A stretch of DNA of 64,000 nt from Didemnitutus sp047777955. Lineage in GTDB: Bacteria; Verrucomicrobiota; Verrucomicrobiia; Opitutales; Opitutaceae. Both the position numbers and the translations under genes were made by a program. Location of the stretch: contig NZ_CP180537.1 of the NCBI RefSeq assembly GCF_047777955.1, positions 868,001-932,000 of the forward strand, in the 5' to 3' direction. The notes beneath the pieces were generated by a model. That model was given only the letters and a program-made list of their open reading frames with translations. It had not been told where the DNA came from and did no database searches. Of the stretch, positions 8,722 to 16,536 are shown in pieces (positions within the stretch are counted from its first letter, which is position 1; every line of letters begins with the position of its first letter).

Positions 8722-10149
8722 TCAGAAATCCATCACGGTGGCGTAGACGCTACGGTCGGCGGCGGTGTTGAGCTCGTCCCAGCGCGTGACGCGGAAGGGG
8801 TTGTTGCCGCCGAAATTGCCCAGCGACTCGTCGTAGTGGAACTGGGCGGAGGTGCCGTTGAGGGTGATGTCGTTGGCGACGACGGAGCCGTAGGTCTGCA
8901 CGCTACCGTCGAGCTGCACGGAGCCGAACGGGGCGTAGAGCACACCCGAGAAGAGGCCGTTGCCCTTGATGCTGATGTTCTGCGTGCCGCTGGTCTTGGT
9001 GCCGTAGATCTGGAGGTTGACCGGCTGGTTCATGGTGCCGGTGGTCGTGCCGCCGTTCATGGCGCCCTGGCCGCCGATGTTGATGTCGCCGGCGGCGTAG
9101 ATTTCGAGGCTCGCGCCGGAGCTGATGTTGAGGCCGCCGCTGCCGCCCTTGATGTCGATGCAGTTGCCGGTGGTGTCGGTGACCTTGAGGACGACCTTCT
9201 TGCCGGCGGCGATGGTGTAGACCTTGTTGGAGCCGCCGATGCTGGAGCAGGAGATGTAGTATTTGCCGTCGGCGGCCAGGGTGGCGCCGGAGATGTCGTC
9301 GGGCAGCACGGTGCTGGTGCTGAGCGCGCCGGCGCTGGTGTAGGAGTAGGTGCTGGGGGAGGTGACGTTGTCGAAGCTGGCGGAGAAGTCGGTGGTGACG
9401 TGCGAGGCGACGGTGGTGCCGGTGGGCGTGCCGAAGGGCCCGATGGTGCCGGTGGCGCCGACCTGGGGAGCGGCGCCGCCGGTGCCGACGTAGCCCCAGA
9501 TGTCGGCGTTGTCGACGAGGACGGCGTTGACGCCGACGGAGATGGAGCCGACGGAGCCGGCGTCGTTCTTCACCGCAGCGCTGTAGGGGACGGCGGCGGT
9601 GGCGGAGTTGTTGTCCGGGTCGGAGTTCCAGCTGTCGACCTGGGGGCTGCCGTTGAAGTTGATGGTCTGCTTGGCGACGAGGCCGTTGGCGAACTTGGAG
9701 GTCTTGCGGAGCTGGACGCGGACCCATTTCTCGACGGTGCCCTTGTTGCTGTCGCCCTGCACGGTCACGAGGGCGCGCGCGACGATGTTGGGCGCGGCGG
9801 CGCCGTCGTAGTTGTAGATGTAGACGCGGACCTCGCCGGTGGCGTTCTGGTCGAAGGTGGTGCCGGTCCACTTGCGCTTCATGTCGTTGCTGCCGACGGC
9901 GGTCCAGCCGTCGCCGGTGAAGGAGTAGGTGGAGTCGTTGACGAGCTTGTTGATGGAATACATCGCCTCCTCAAGGCCGTTCTCGGCCAGGTTCATGGCG
10001 GCGTTGTTGTAGAGCGAGCGGTTGGAGGTCTTGAGCGCGGAGCGGCCGACGTTGATGTAGCTGACGAGCGAGATGCCGATGATGGCGCAGAGGAGCATCG
10101 CGACGATGAGGAGGGAGCCGCGTTCGGCGGAGTGGCGCGTGGGGTTCAT
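8722..10149 (-). CDS. PilX-like pilus assembly protein with C-terminal DUF7305-like region (cassette 1)
   Basis: 475 residues. The N-terminus has the PilX-type arrangement: a short charged leader ending RG, a hydrophobic helix (about 12-33), then LAENGLEEAM, the conserved PilX motif. Unlike major pilins it lacks Glu at position +5. The C-terminal half (about 240-475) is Gly/Thr/Asn-rich beta sequence ending in GVLYAPFGSVQLDG and QFHYDESL, typical of the DUF7305 region found after PilX heads. It is probably a minor pilin at the fibre tip or in the initiation complex. It is the last gene of the unit kinase - regulator - PilV-like - PilW-like - PilX-like, 7 bases after the PilW-like gene. A close paralog lies at 14140-15534. 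Confidence 0.85.
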   Translation of the reverse strand: MNPTRHSAERGSLLIVAMLLCAIIGISLVSYINVGRSALKTSNRSLYNNAAMNLAENGLEEAMYSINKLVNDSTYSFTGDGWTAVGSNDMKRKWTGTTFDQNATGEVRVYIYNYDGAAAPNIVARALVTVQGDSNKGTVEKWVRVQLRKTSKFANGLVAKQTINFNGSPQVDSWNSDPDNNSATAAVPYSAAVKNDAGSVGSISVGVNAVLVDNADIWGYVGTGGAAPQVGATGTIGPFGTPTGTTVASHVTTDFSASFDNVTSPSTYSYTSAGALSTSTVLPDDISGATLAADGKYYISCSSIGGSNKVYTIAAGKKVVLKVTDTTGNCIDIKGGSGGLNISSGASLEIYAAGDINIGGQGAMNGGTTTGTMNQPVNLQIYGTKTSGTQNISIKGNGLFSGVLYAPFGSVQLDGSVQTYGSVVANDITLNGTSAQFHYDESLGNFGGNNPFRVTRWDELNTAADRSVYATVMDF

Positions 10150-10156
10150 GGCGGGA

Positions 10157-10726
10157 TCAGGCGGTGACGCGCTTGTTGCGCAGGATGTAGCGGGCGGAGA
10201 GCACGAGGTTGGTGGCGCGGGCGGCGGTGGTGGAGGTGCGGGCGGCCTCGAGGGAGATCTGCAGCTGCTTGGTGGTCTGGCCGGCGGTGCTGAGCGCGCT
10301 GGCGCTGCTGAGGTCGGTGATCTCGCTGCCGTTGATGTTGTAGGCCTTGTAGGTGAAGGAGGTGATGCCGCTCAGCATGGTGCGCGCGGCGGCGGTGCCG
10401 GACTGGCGGGTTAGCGAGCCGGAGGCGTAGGCCCAGGTGACGTTGGTGGAGTCGACCACGAGCGTGACGGACTGGCTGCTGTTCCAGGTGATCGAGCTGG
10501 CCTGGCGGACGTCCTGGGCGAACTGCTCGAGGCCGCGGCGGGCCTGACCCTCCATGTCGCTGTAATTCTGGATGTTCGCGCCGCTGCGGCCGAGGAAGAG
10601 GAAGCAGGTCATCACGCCGGTGAGAATGAACGCGGCGAGGCTCGAGCTGATGAGGACTTCGACGAGGGTGAAGCCGCGCCGGCGGGCGCGGGCGTCAGGG
10701 ACGCGCGAGAGTGTAGTAGTAGTCAT
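10157..10726 (-). CDS. Prepilin-type protein, PilW-like (cassette 1)
   Basis: 189 residues. A class III prepilin signal RRRG|FTLVE is at residues 15-23, with Gly18 at -1 and Glu23 at +5, followed by a hydrophobic helix to about residue 42. A prepilin peptidase should cleave after Gly18. The globular domain is small and beta-rich, and ends in YILRNKRVTA, an ending nearly identical to that of the paralog at 15534-16130. The start overlaps the end of the PilV-like gene by 32 bases, so translation is probably coupled. Its likely role is as a minor pseudopilin of a type IV pilus or type II secretion apparatus. Confidence 0.87.
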   Translation of the reverse strand: MTTTTLSRVPDARARRRGFTLVEVLISSSLAAFILTGVMTCFLFLGRSGANIQNYSDMEGQARRGLEQFAQDVRQASSITWNSSQSVTLVVDSTNVTWAYASGSLTRQSGTAAARTMLSGITSFTYKAYNINGSEITDLSSASALSTAGQTTKQLQISLEAARTSTTAARATNLVLSARYILRNKRVTA

Positions 10727-11240
10727 AGAGACCGTTCTTCATGTATTTCATCTGGAAGCTCCGGGTCTGGGTGCGGCCGTCGTAGGTGCGCCATTGCACG
10801 GAGATGGTGATGAACGCCGCGTCGGAAGGACGGGCGGAGTCGAGCGTGGTGGTGCGGGTGATGGTGTAGTCGCCCTGGATGGTGCTCGTGGTGGAGAAGT
10901 AGGTGGCGCCGTCGAACATCTCGACGCCCGCCGGGCTGCCGGTGGGGAAGGGCGCGGTGGTGTCGGTGGCGGTGGCCATCGCGGCGACCGTGGTCCAGCT
11001 CATCATGCGGATGCGCTCGATCTCGCTCTGGATGATCTGGGAGGCGAGCGTGGTGCCGCGGGCGACGTCGAGGAACTTGTAGCCCTGCTGCATGGCGAGG
11101 ATCGAAGTGGAGATGCCGAGCGCCATGACGAAGGTCGCCATCATCGTCTCGAGCATGGTGAACGCGCGGAGGTGCGCGCGGGTGCACCGGCGCGGCGGGG
11201 CCGGGCGGGCGGGCGGAGGGGACGAGGGTCCGAAGTTCAC
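10695..11240 (-). CDS. Prepilin-type protein, PilV-like (cassette 1)
   Basis: 181 residues from a GTG start. The leader is long and Pro/Arg-rich (26 residues) and ends RA|FTMLE, so position -1 is Ala26 rather than the usual Gly, with Glu31 at +5. The hydrophobic helix spans about residues 27-48 and is followed by a small soluble domain ending in KNGLYDYYYT. The paralog at 16105-16536 also has Ala at -1 and ends NGLNDY, so both features are conserved in this subfamily. The gene begins 69 bases after the response regulator and overlaps the PilW-like gene. Its role is inferred to be a minor pilin. Confidence 0.82.
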   Translation of the reverse strand: MNFGPSSPPPARPAPPRRCTRAHLRAFTMLETMMATFVMALGISTSILAMQQGYKFLDVARGTTLASQIIQSEIERIRMMSWTTVAAMATATDTTAPFPTGSPAGVEMFDGATYFSTTSTIQGDYTITRTTTLDSARPSDAAFITISVQWRTYDGRTQTRSFQMKYMKNGLYDYYYTLARP

Positions 11241-11297
11241 GCCGCGAGCTTAGCGCCCGGGCGGGCGGGCGGGCATGGCTGCTCGCCTCGCGAAAGC

Positions 11298-11316
11298 GGC
11301 CCTAACGCTTAGGGCC
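11298..11316 (-). promoter_or_regulatory. Perfect inverted repeat across the response-regulator stop codon
   Basis: The arms GGCCCTAA (11298-11305) and TTAGGGCC (11309-11316) are separated by CGC. The second arm contains the TAA stop codon of the regulator. There is no clear T-run on either side, so this is either a weak attenuator between the regulator and the pilin genes or a protein-binding palindrome. Confidence 0.5.
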
Positions 11317-11995
11317 GAACGGGCGGCTTCGAGGTGCGGCTTTCGGCGTAGAGCACGGCCGCCTGTGAGCGGCGGCTGATCTGGAGCTTCTCGAAGATGT
11401 TGCTGAGGTAGTTCTTCACCGTCTTGTCGCTCAGGCCCATCTGCTCGGCGATCTCCTTGTTCGTCTTGCCGTCGGCGACGAGGGCGAGGACGCGGCGCTC
11501 CTGCGCGGAGAGCTGGGCGAGCTTGTCCTGCTCGCTCTGGGGCGCGCCGTGGCGCACGAGGTTGAGCACGCGCGTGGTGACGGCGGGATCGAGGATGAAC
11601 TTGCCCGCGGCCACGTCGACGATCGCCTGCCAGAGCGCCTGGGCGTTGATCTCCTTGAGCAGGTAGCCGTGGGCGCCGCTGCTCATGGCCTCGTAGACGA
11701 GGTTGTCGTCGATGACGGAGGTGAGGATCAGCACGCGCGTGTCGGGGAGCTTGGCGAGGATCTGGCGGCAGGCCTCGAAGCCGGTGCCGTCGGGCAGGCG
11801 GATGTCGAGCAGCACGACGTCGGGCTTGAGGCGCGCGGTCTCCGTCACGGCGGTGGCGACGGAGAAGGCCTCGCCCACGACGTTGAGGTGGTAGCCGTCC
11901 GCGCGCGTGGCGAGCAGGGTTTTCAGGCCGGTGCGGACGAGTTCACTGTCGTCGACGAGGAGCAGCGTGATGGTCTTGAGGGCGGTGCTGGTCAT
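11309..11995 (-). CDS. NarL/FixJ-family response regulator
   Basis: 228 residues. The receiver domain (about 9-130) shows the acidic pair LLVDDSE, the phosphoacceptor in VVLLDIRLPDGTG (Asp near residue 61) and the conserved Lys in GYLLKE. The C-terminal LuxR-type helix-turn-helix (about 165-220) reads LSAQERRVLALVADGKTNKEIA and LSDKTVKNYLSNIFEKL. Its start overlaps the stop of the histidine kinase gene by ATGA, indicating a cognate pair. It is the only response regulator near the two kinase/pilin cassettes, so it may also receive phosphate from the second kinase at 16533-18208; that is inference. Likely targets are the downstream pilin genes. Confidence 0.95.
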   Translation of the reverse strand: MTSTALKTITLLLVDDSELVRTGLKTLLATRADGYHLNVVGEAFSVATAVTETARLKPDVVLLDIRLPDGTGFEACRQILAKLPDTRVLILTSVIDDNLVYEAMSSGAHGYLLKEINAQALWQAIVDVAAGKFILDPAVTTRVLNLVRHGAPQSEQDKLAQLSAQERRVLALVADGKTNKEIAEQMGLSDKTVKNYLSNIFEKLQISRRSQAAVLYAESRTSKPPVRP

Positions 11996-13631
11996 GGGGT
12001 CGTTTTTCTTTGGGCGAAGCGCAGGACGATGTCAGTCCCTTTTCCTCGCACGGAGTGGATGGAAAATGTTGCCCCGATCTCGCCGGCGCGGGAGGCGAGG
12101 TTGGAGAGCCCGCTGCCGCGCGGCGCGCTGGCGGGGTCGAAGCCGCGGCCGTCGTCCCGGATCAGCAGCACCGGGCCGCTGTCCTCGGTGGCGAGGGCGA
12201 TGAGGATGCGGCGCGCCTCGCCGTGGCGCAGGGCGTTGCTGACGCACTCGCGGACGATCTGGAGCGCGTGGAGCTCCTCGCGCGGGGTGAGGGCGGCGGG
12301 GCCGACGCCGAGCTGGAGCTCGAACTGCACGGCGTGCAGCGCCTGCAGGGTGGTGACGAGCGAGCGGAGCACCTGGGTGAATTCGGGGCGGTCGCTCTCG
12401 TCGGGCTCGAGGCCCTGGATGAAGCTGCGGACCTCGCGGATGGTCTGGTTGAGGGCGGCCTGCGCGGCGTCGAGGCGGCGCTCGGCGGCGTCGGGCTCCT
12501 GGCGCAGGGAGGAGCGGACGCCCTCGAGGCCGAGTCCGGCGGCGTAGATGGATTGGATGACGCCGTCGTGCAGGTCGCGCGCGAGGCGCGTCTTCAGGTC
12601 GGCGGTCTGGCGGAGTTCCTCGCGGCTCTGGCGCAGCGCGGCCTCGGCGCGGCGGCGCTCCTCGATCTCGCGCTCCAGTTCCTCCCGGTGTTCGAACGAG
12701 CCGGCGACGAGCGTGGCGAGGCGGCCGAAGATGTCCGGCGTGAGCGCGAGGGCGGCGAGCGGCGCGGGCGAATTCTCCGCCAGGCTCTGCTCGAGCCGGC
12801 GCAGCGGACGCACGACCCAGCGCGACACGCCGATGACGGCGCCGGCGATGACGATGCCGCCGAAGCCGAGGAAGAGGAACAGCTCGTAGTCGTTGCTGAG
12901 GTGGACGGCCTCGACGCCGTGGATCTGGTAGAGGGTCCGCAGCGTGGCCACGGAGTGTCCCGTCCAGTCGAGCAGCGGGCGCTGCGTGAGGATCGTGTCA
13001 GGCGGGCAGGCCGGCGGGGGCTGTCGGGGGCGTCGAGCCGGACCTCGCTCTGGAGAAACTGCTGGAGGCTGCGCTGCTGTTCCGCGTCCCACCAGCGCGC
13101 GACGATGAGCCAGCCGTGCGGCGGGGTCGTGCGCGCGAGGTCCTCGGACGGCTGGATCGGCGCCGTGCGGATCTCGAGCACGCCGGCCGGCAGGCGCAGG
13201 AAGAAGTGCCCGAAGCGCACGCGGCGGAGGTAGGGCAGCAGGTCGGCGACGGGGAAGGGCGGGGTGGTCAGCGAGGCATCGAGCTTGCGCACGGCGCCGT
13301 AGATCAGACTGCCGTCGGTGCGCAGGACCCAGGCGGCGTGGGCGTTGAAGTTCGGCAGGCTGGCGTCGATGTTGAGCGCGGCCCAGGTGCGGTCGGCGGT
13401 GTCGACGAAACTGAACATCTCGCCCCAGAACGAATAGTCGTTGGTGAAGTCGCGCAGCGAGCGGCCGGTGAGCTCGAGCAGGCGGTCGTTCAGCTCGCTG
13501 CGCTCGGCGGCGGCGCGCTCGAGGTATTCCGCGGCCTCGCGCTGCTGGAATTGCCGCAGCAGTCCCACGCTGAGGGCGAACACGGCGAGGAGGAGGCAGA
13601 GGAGCGCGGCGAGCCGGGTTTGCGTGTTCAT
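11992..13631 (-). CDS. CHASE4-like sensor histidine kinase, frameshifted (cassette 1)
   Basis: About 546 residues once one missing base is restored. Order: membrane helix (about 6-24); an extracytoplasmic sensor domain resembling CHASE4, with NDYSFWGEMFSFVDTADRT and AWVLRTDGSLIYG; a second helix (FLGFGGIVIAGAVIG); a linker coiled coil; a HisKA_3 dimerisation domain with the phospho-His in LARDLHDGVIQSIYA; and a HATPase with ECVSNALRHG and DDGRGFDP. The reading frame breaks near 13016-13030, where two G5 runs lie on the plus strand; one extra base there restores a continuous protein. The start is the ATG at 13629-13631. It overlaps the downstream response regulator by ATGA. The break is more likely a sequence error than real inactivation. 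Confidence 0.88.
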
Positions 13632-13777
13632 CCTGTTGGTCAAACGAGGAACTAGGGGGATTCACCCGGTCCAGCAACAAAACAGCGCGGCACCGGCCAT
13701 TCGGCCCCGGCGGGAGAAAGCTCTTGACTCGCCGGGACGATTTTGGGTCTGTCGGCGTTTCCAAATTTCAAACCGTC

Positions 13778-14035
13778 ATGGCCAATACCAAGTCCGCTAT
13801 CAAAGCCGCGCGCAAATCGCTCCGTAACGCGGCGCGCAACAAGACCGTCAAGACCCGCCTGAAGACCCTCGCCAAGGCCGTGGCCGCCGCCGCCAACGAT
13901 CCCGAGAAGGCCCGCGCCGCCGCGATCGCCTACAGCTCGGCGCTCGACAAGGCCGTGAAGAGCGACGTCATCCACCGCAACACCGCCTCGCACCACAAGT
14001 CGCAGGTCGCGAAATACATCTTCGCCAAGAAGTGA
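13778..14035 (+). CDS. rpsT: 30S ribosomal protein S20
   Basis: 85 residues, very basic, starting MANTKSAIKAARKSLRNAAR, the hallmark of bS20, which binds 16S rRNA in the body of the small subunit. The length is normal for the family. The ATG at 13778 is preferred over an upstream in-frame start because it gives the conserved MANTKSA terminus. The gene stands alone on the plus strand between the two minus-strand kinase/pilin cassettes. A TTGACT at 13724-13729 may be a -35 box, but no matching -10 is convincing. It is followed by a strong terminator. Confidence 0.97.
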   Translation: MANTKSAIKAARKSLRNAARNKTVKTRLKTLAKAVAAAANDPEKARAAAIAYSSALDKAVKSDVIHRNTASHHKSQVAKYIFAKK

Positions 14036-14063
14036 GCGGTCGCTGACGCGACAGACTTTCCCA

Positions 14064-14095
14064 CCCCGCGCGCCGCCGGCCGCGGGGTTTTCTTT
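14064..14095 (+). terminator. Rho-independent terminator of rpsT
   Basis: The arms CCCCGCG (14064-14070) and CGCGGGG (14081-14087) are followed by TTTTCTTT. It lies 28 bases after the rpsT stop and in front of the convergent pilin gene. Confidence 0.85.
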
Positions 14096-14139
14096 GGCCG
14101 CCGGCGGGCGGGGCGCAGGACGCCGGTCGCGCCGGCCGG

Positions 14140-15534
14140 CTACCAGCCGGCGAACTTGCTCATCTGCGCCGCGCGCGCGTCGCCGCTCGTGATCTCGCGC
14201 CACTGGTCGACGCCGAACGGCATGCCGGCGTCGAGGTTTTCCAGCGACTCGTCGTAGTGGAAATCGGCCTGGCCGGTGAGCGTGATGGTGTTGCCGACGG
14301 CGCCGCCGTAGATGTCGCCGTTGCCGTTGATCGTGATGTCGGCGTTGGGCGCGTAGAGTGCGGCGCGGAGCGCGCCGTTGCCGGCGATCTGGATGCGCTG
14401 GCCGCCGGCGCGGGTGTTGGTGCCGTAGATCAGGCAGGTGCTGGGGCGGGTGTTGGGGTTGGCGAGGCCGTTGCCGGCGATGAGCATGTCGCCCTCGGCG
14501 TAGACGGTCAGGCTCGAGTTGGCGGCGAGGACGATGCTGGCCTGGCCGGTGACGTCGAGGGCGCGCGTGCCCGTGCCGCCGGTGAGCACGAGCGTGACGT
14601 CGCCGTAGATCGTGAGCGTCTGCCGGCCGCTGAGCGAGAGGTTCGGGCAGCGCCACTTCGTCGCCTGGCCGGCGGTGCCGAGCGCGGCGGGCAGCGCGGC
14701 CAGCCAGGTGCCGTCGGTGGGGGCGGTCACGTCGGGGAAGTTCGCCGAGAAATCCGTGGCGACGCGCGCCGGGTCGATCGCCACGTCGGCCGGCGTGTCG
14801 CGGCCGCGGATCGAGCCGTTGTCGCCGACGACGGGTTCGGGGCCGCCGGTGTAGACATAGCCATAGACGTCGGCCTGGTTGACGAGGACCTTGCGCGTCT
14901 CGACCGACACGCTGGCGACGCTGCCGCGGTCGTTGCGCGTCGCGGGGCCGTAGGCGACGGGGGCGGTGGACGGGTCGTTGTCGGGGTCGGAGTTCCAGCT
15001 GTCGACCGAGGCGCGGTTGCCGGCGAAGGTCACGCTGTCCTTCGCCATCAGGCCGGCGCTGAAGCGCGAGCGCCGGCGGAGCGTGACCTCGACCATCTTC
15101 GTCACCGCGGCCCCGCCGGTCGCCTCGACGGTCGAGAGCGCGACCACGCTCGGGCGCGCGCTGCCGCTGGGCGCGTAGTTGTCGACGTAGACCTGCACGC
15201 GCCCGCTGGCGCTGCCGAGGTCGAAGCCGGTGAACCGCCGCTTCGCCGTGCCGCTCGCGAGCGTCCAGTCGTCCCAGGCGCCGCCGGCGCCGGCGTTGGC
15301 CTGGTTGAACGACCACAGCGCCTCCTCCGCGCCGGCCTCGGCGAGGTTGAACGCCGCCGCCTGCTGGAAGCCGCGCTGCGCCATGCGCGCGGAATGGAGG
15401 TTGAGGTTGACGTAGCTGGTGAGTCCGAGGGCGAGCACCGCCATGATCAGCAGCGTCACGATCAGCACGGCGCCGCGCTCGCGCGGACGGGCGCGGGCGG
15501 AGGCGGGGCGGGGAGTGGGGCGGCGGGCGGGCAT
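14140..15534 (-). CDS. PilX-like pilus assembly protein with C-terminal DUF7305-like region (cassette 2)
   Basis: 464 residues; paralog of the protein at 8722-10149. The leader is Arg/Pro-rich and ends RERG, followed by a hydrophobic helix (about 22-43) and the PilX motif LAEAGAEEALWSF. The central segment SVDSWNSDPDNDPSTAPVAY matches the paralog almost word for word (VDSWNSDPDNN). The C-terminal beta region contains LYAPNADITINGNGDIYGG and DFHYDESL, as in DUF7305-type proteins. Its ATG overlaps the stop of the preceding PilW-like gene (ATGA), so the two are translationally coupled. It probably acts as a tip or initiation-complex minor pilin. It is the last gene of the second cassette and is convergent with rpsT. 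Confidence 0.85.
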   Translation of the reverse strand: MPARRPTPRPASARARPRERGAVLIVTLLIMAVLALGLTSYVNLNLHSARMAQRGFQQAAAFNLAEAGAEEALWSFNQANAGAGGAWDDWTLASGTAKRRFTGFDLGSASGRVQVYVDNYAPSGSARPSVVALSTVEATGGAAVTKMVEVTLRRRSRFSAGLMAKDSVTFAGNRASVDSWNSDPDNDPSTAPVAYGPATRNDRGSVASVSVETRKVLVNQADVYGYVYTGGPEPVVGDNGSIRGRDTPADVAIDPARVATDFSANFPDVTAPTDGTWLAALPAALGTAGQATKWRCPNLSLSGRQTLTIYGDVTLVLTGGTGTRALDVTGQASIVLAANSSLTVYAEGDMLIAGNGLANPNTRPSTCLIYGTNTRAGGQRIQIAGNGALRAALYAPNADITINGNGDIYGGAVGNTITLTGQADFHYDESLENLDAGMPFGVDQWREITSGDARAAQMSKFAGW

Positions 15535-16130
15535 CAGTTGCTGACGCGCTTGTTGCGCAGGATGTAGCGGGCGGAGCTGATCGACTGGTCCGTCGCGGCG
15601 ATGGCGCCGCTGGTGCGCTGGGCGCGCAGGACGATCTGGAGCTGTTTCGTCTCGGTGTCGTTCGCGGCGACGTTGCCCGTGCCCGAGGCGGTCTCGAGCT
15701 TGTAGCGCTTGAAGGTGAAATCGGACGCCAGCTGGCGGATCAGCGCGGTGCGCGGCGCGGTCGAGGCGGCGTCGCCGACGACGCGGTAGAAGGCCTGGTA
15801 GGTCGCGCTGCGCGGGTCGGGGTCGTAGGCGTAGGTGACCGTCGTCGCGGGCGAGCCGGCCGGCAGCGTGAACGTGACGCTCTGCGCGCTGTTCCAGCGC
15901 ATGTCGCGGGCGAGGCGCGCCTCCTCGGCGAAGGTCTCCAGCCCGCGCCGCACCTCGGCCTCGAGCTCGCTCAGGCCGCTGGTGCGGAAGCCGGTGCGGC
16001 CGAGGAACACGAAGGAGCTCAGCACCGCCGCGAGCACGAACGCGCTCAGCGCCGAGGCGATGAGCACCTCGGCGAGCGTGAAGCCGGCGCGCGGGCGGCG
16101 CGCGTCAATGGGCCGTGCTGATGTAGTCAT
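15534..16130 (-). CDS. Prepilin-type protein, PilW-like (cassette 2)
   Basis: 198 residues. The prepilin signal is RAG|FTLAE (Gly16 at -1, Glu21 at +5), followed by a hydrophobic helix up to about residue 40 and the phrase VFLGRTGFRTSGLSELEAE, which parallels FLGRSGANIQNYSDMEG in the cassette 1 copy. The C-terminus YILRNKRVSN is the conserved ending. The start overlaps the PilV-like gene by 26 bases and the stop overlaps the PilX-like start. It is inferred to be a minor pseudopilin. The order V-W-X is the same in both cassettes. Confidence 0.87.
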   Translation of the reverse strand: MTTSARPIDARRPRAGFTLAEVLIASALSAFVLAAVLSSFVFLGRTGFRTSGLSELEAEVRRGLETFAEEARLARDMRWNSAQSVTFTLPAGSPATTVTYAYDPDPRSATYQAFYRVVGDAASTAPRTALIRQLASDFTFKRYKLETASGTGNVAANDTETKQLQIVLRAQRTSGAIAATDQSISSARYILRNKRVSN

Positions 16131-16536
16131 TGAGTCCGTTCCGGCCGTAGCGGGTGACGAGTTTCGCCGTCTGGGGGCGGCCGTCGCTGCCGCGCCACTC
16201 GGCGGTGAGCGTGATTTCCTTCATGTCGGCCTTCGGCGCCGTGATGCGGCGCGTGCAGGTGAACGCGCTCGCGCCGCTCGCGGCCGAGTCGGGCGTGAAG
16301 GTCGCGGTGCCGGAGAGCGCGTCGAGCTGCGTCCAGCTCTTCAGCCGCAGCTGTTCCATCTCCGTCTGCAGGACCTGGGTGGCGAGCGCGAGCTGGCGCG
16401 TGCGGTCCAGGGCGCGCAGGCCGCTCTGCATGGCGCTGATCGCGCTGACGATGCCGAAGACGAGCACGAGCGAGGCGACCATCACCTCGGCCAGGGTGAA
16501 CGCGCGCGCGGCGCGCTGGAGGCGCGGCGCCCTCAT
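16105..16536 (-). CDS. Prepilin-type protein, PilV-like (cassette 2)
   Basis: 143 residues, shorter than the cassette 1 copy (181), mostly because of a shorter leader and a shorter globular domain. The signal is RA|FTLAE with Ala12 at -1 and Glu17 at +5. The hydrophobic helix (about 13-34) leads into SAMQSGLRALDRTRQLALATQVLQTEMEQ, matching LAMQQGYKFLDVARGTTLAS in the paralog. The ATG overlaps the stop codon of the upstream histidine kinase by ATGA. Direct coupling of a sensor kinase to a pilin gene, with no response regulator between, is unusual. Confidence 0.85.
   Translation of the reverse strand: MRAPRLQRAARAFTLAEVMVASLVLVFGIVSAISAMQSGLRALDRTRQLALATQVLQTEMEQLRLKSWTQLDALSGTATFTPDSAASGASAFTCTRRITAPKADMKEITLTAEWRGSDGRPQTAKLVTRYGRNGLNDYISTAH

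Noticed and set aside
13724..13752. Sigma-70 promoter for rpsT
   Set aside because: TTGACT is a good -35, but no acceptable -10 lies 16-18 bases away, so it was not listed as a feature.
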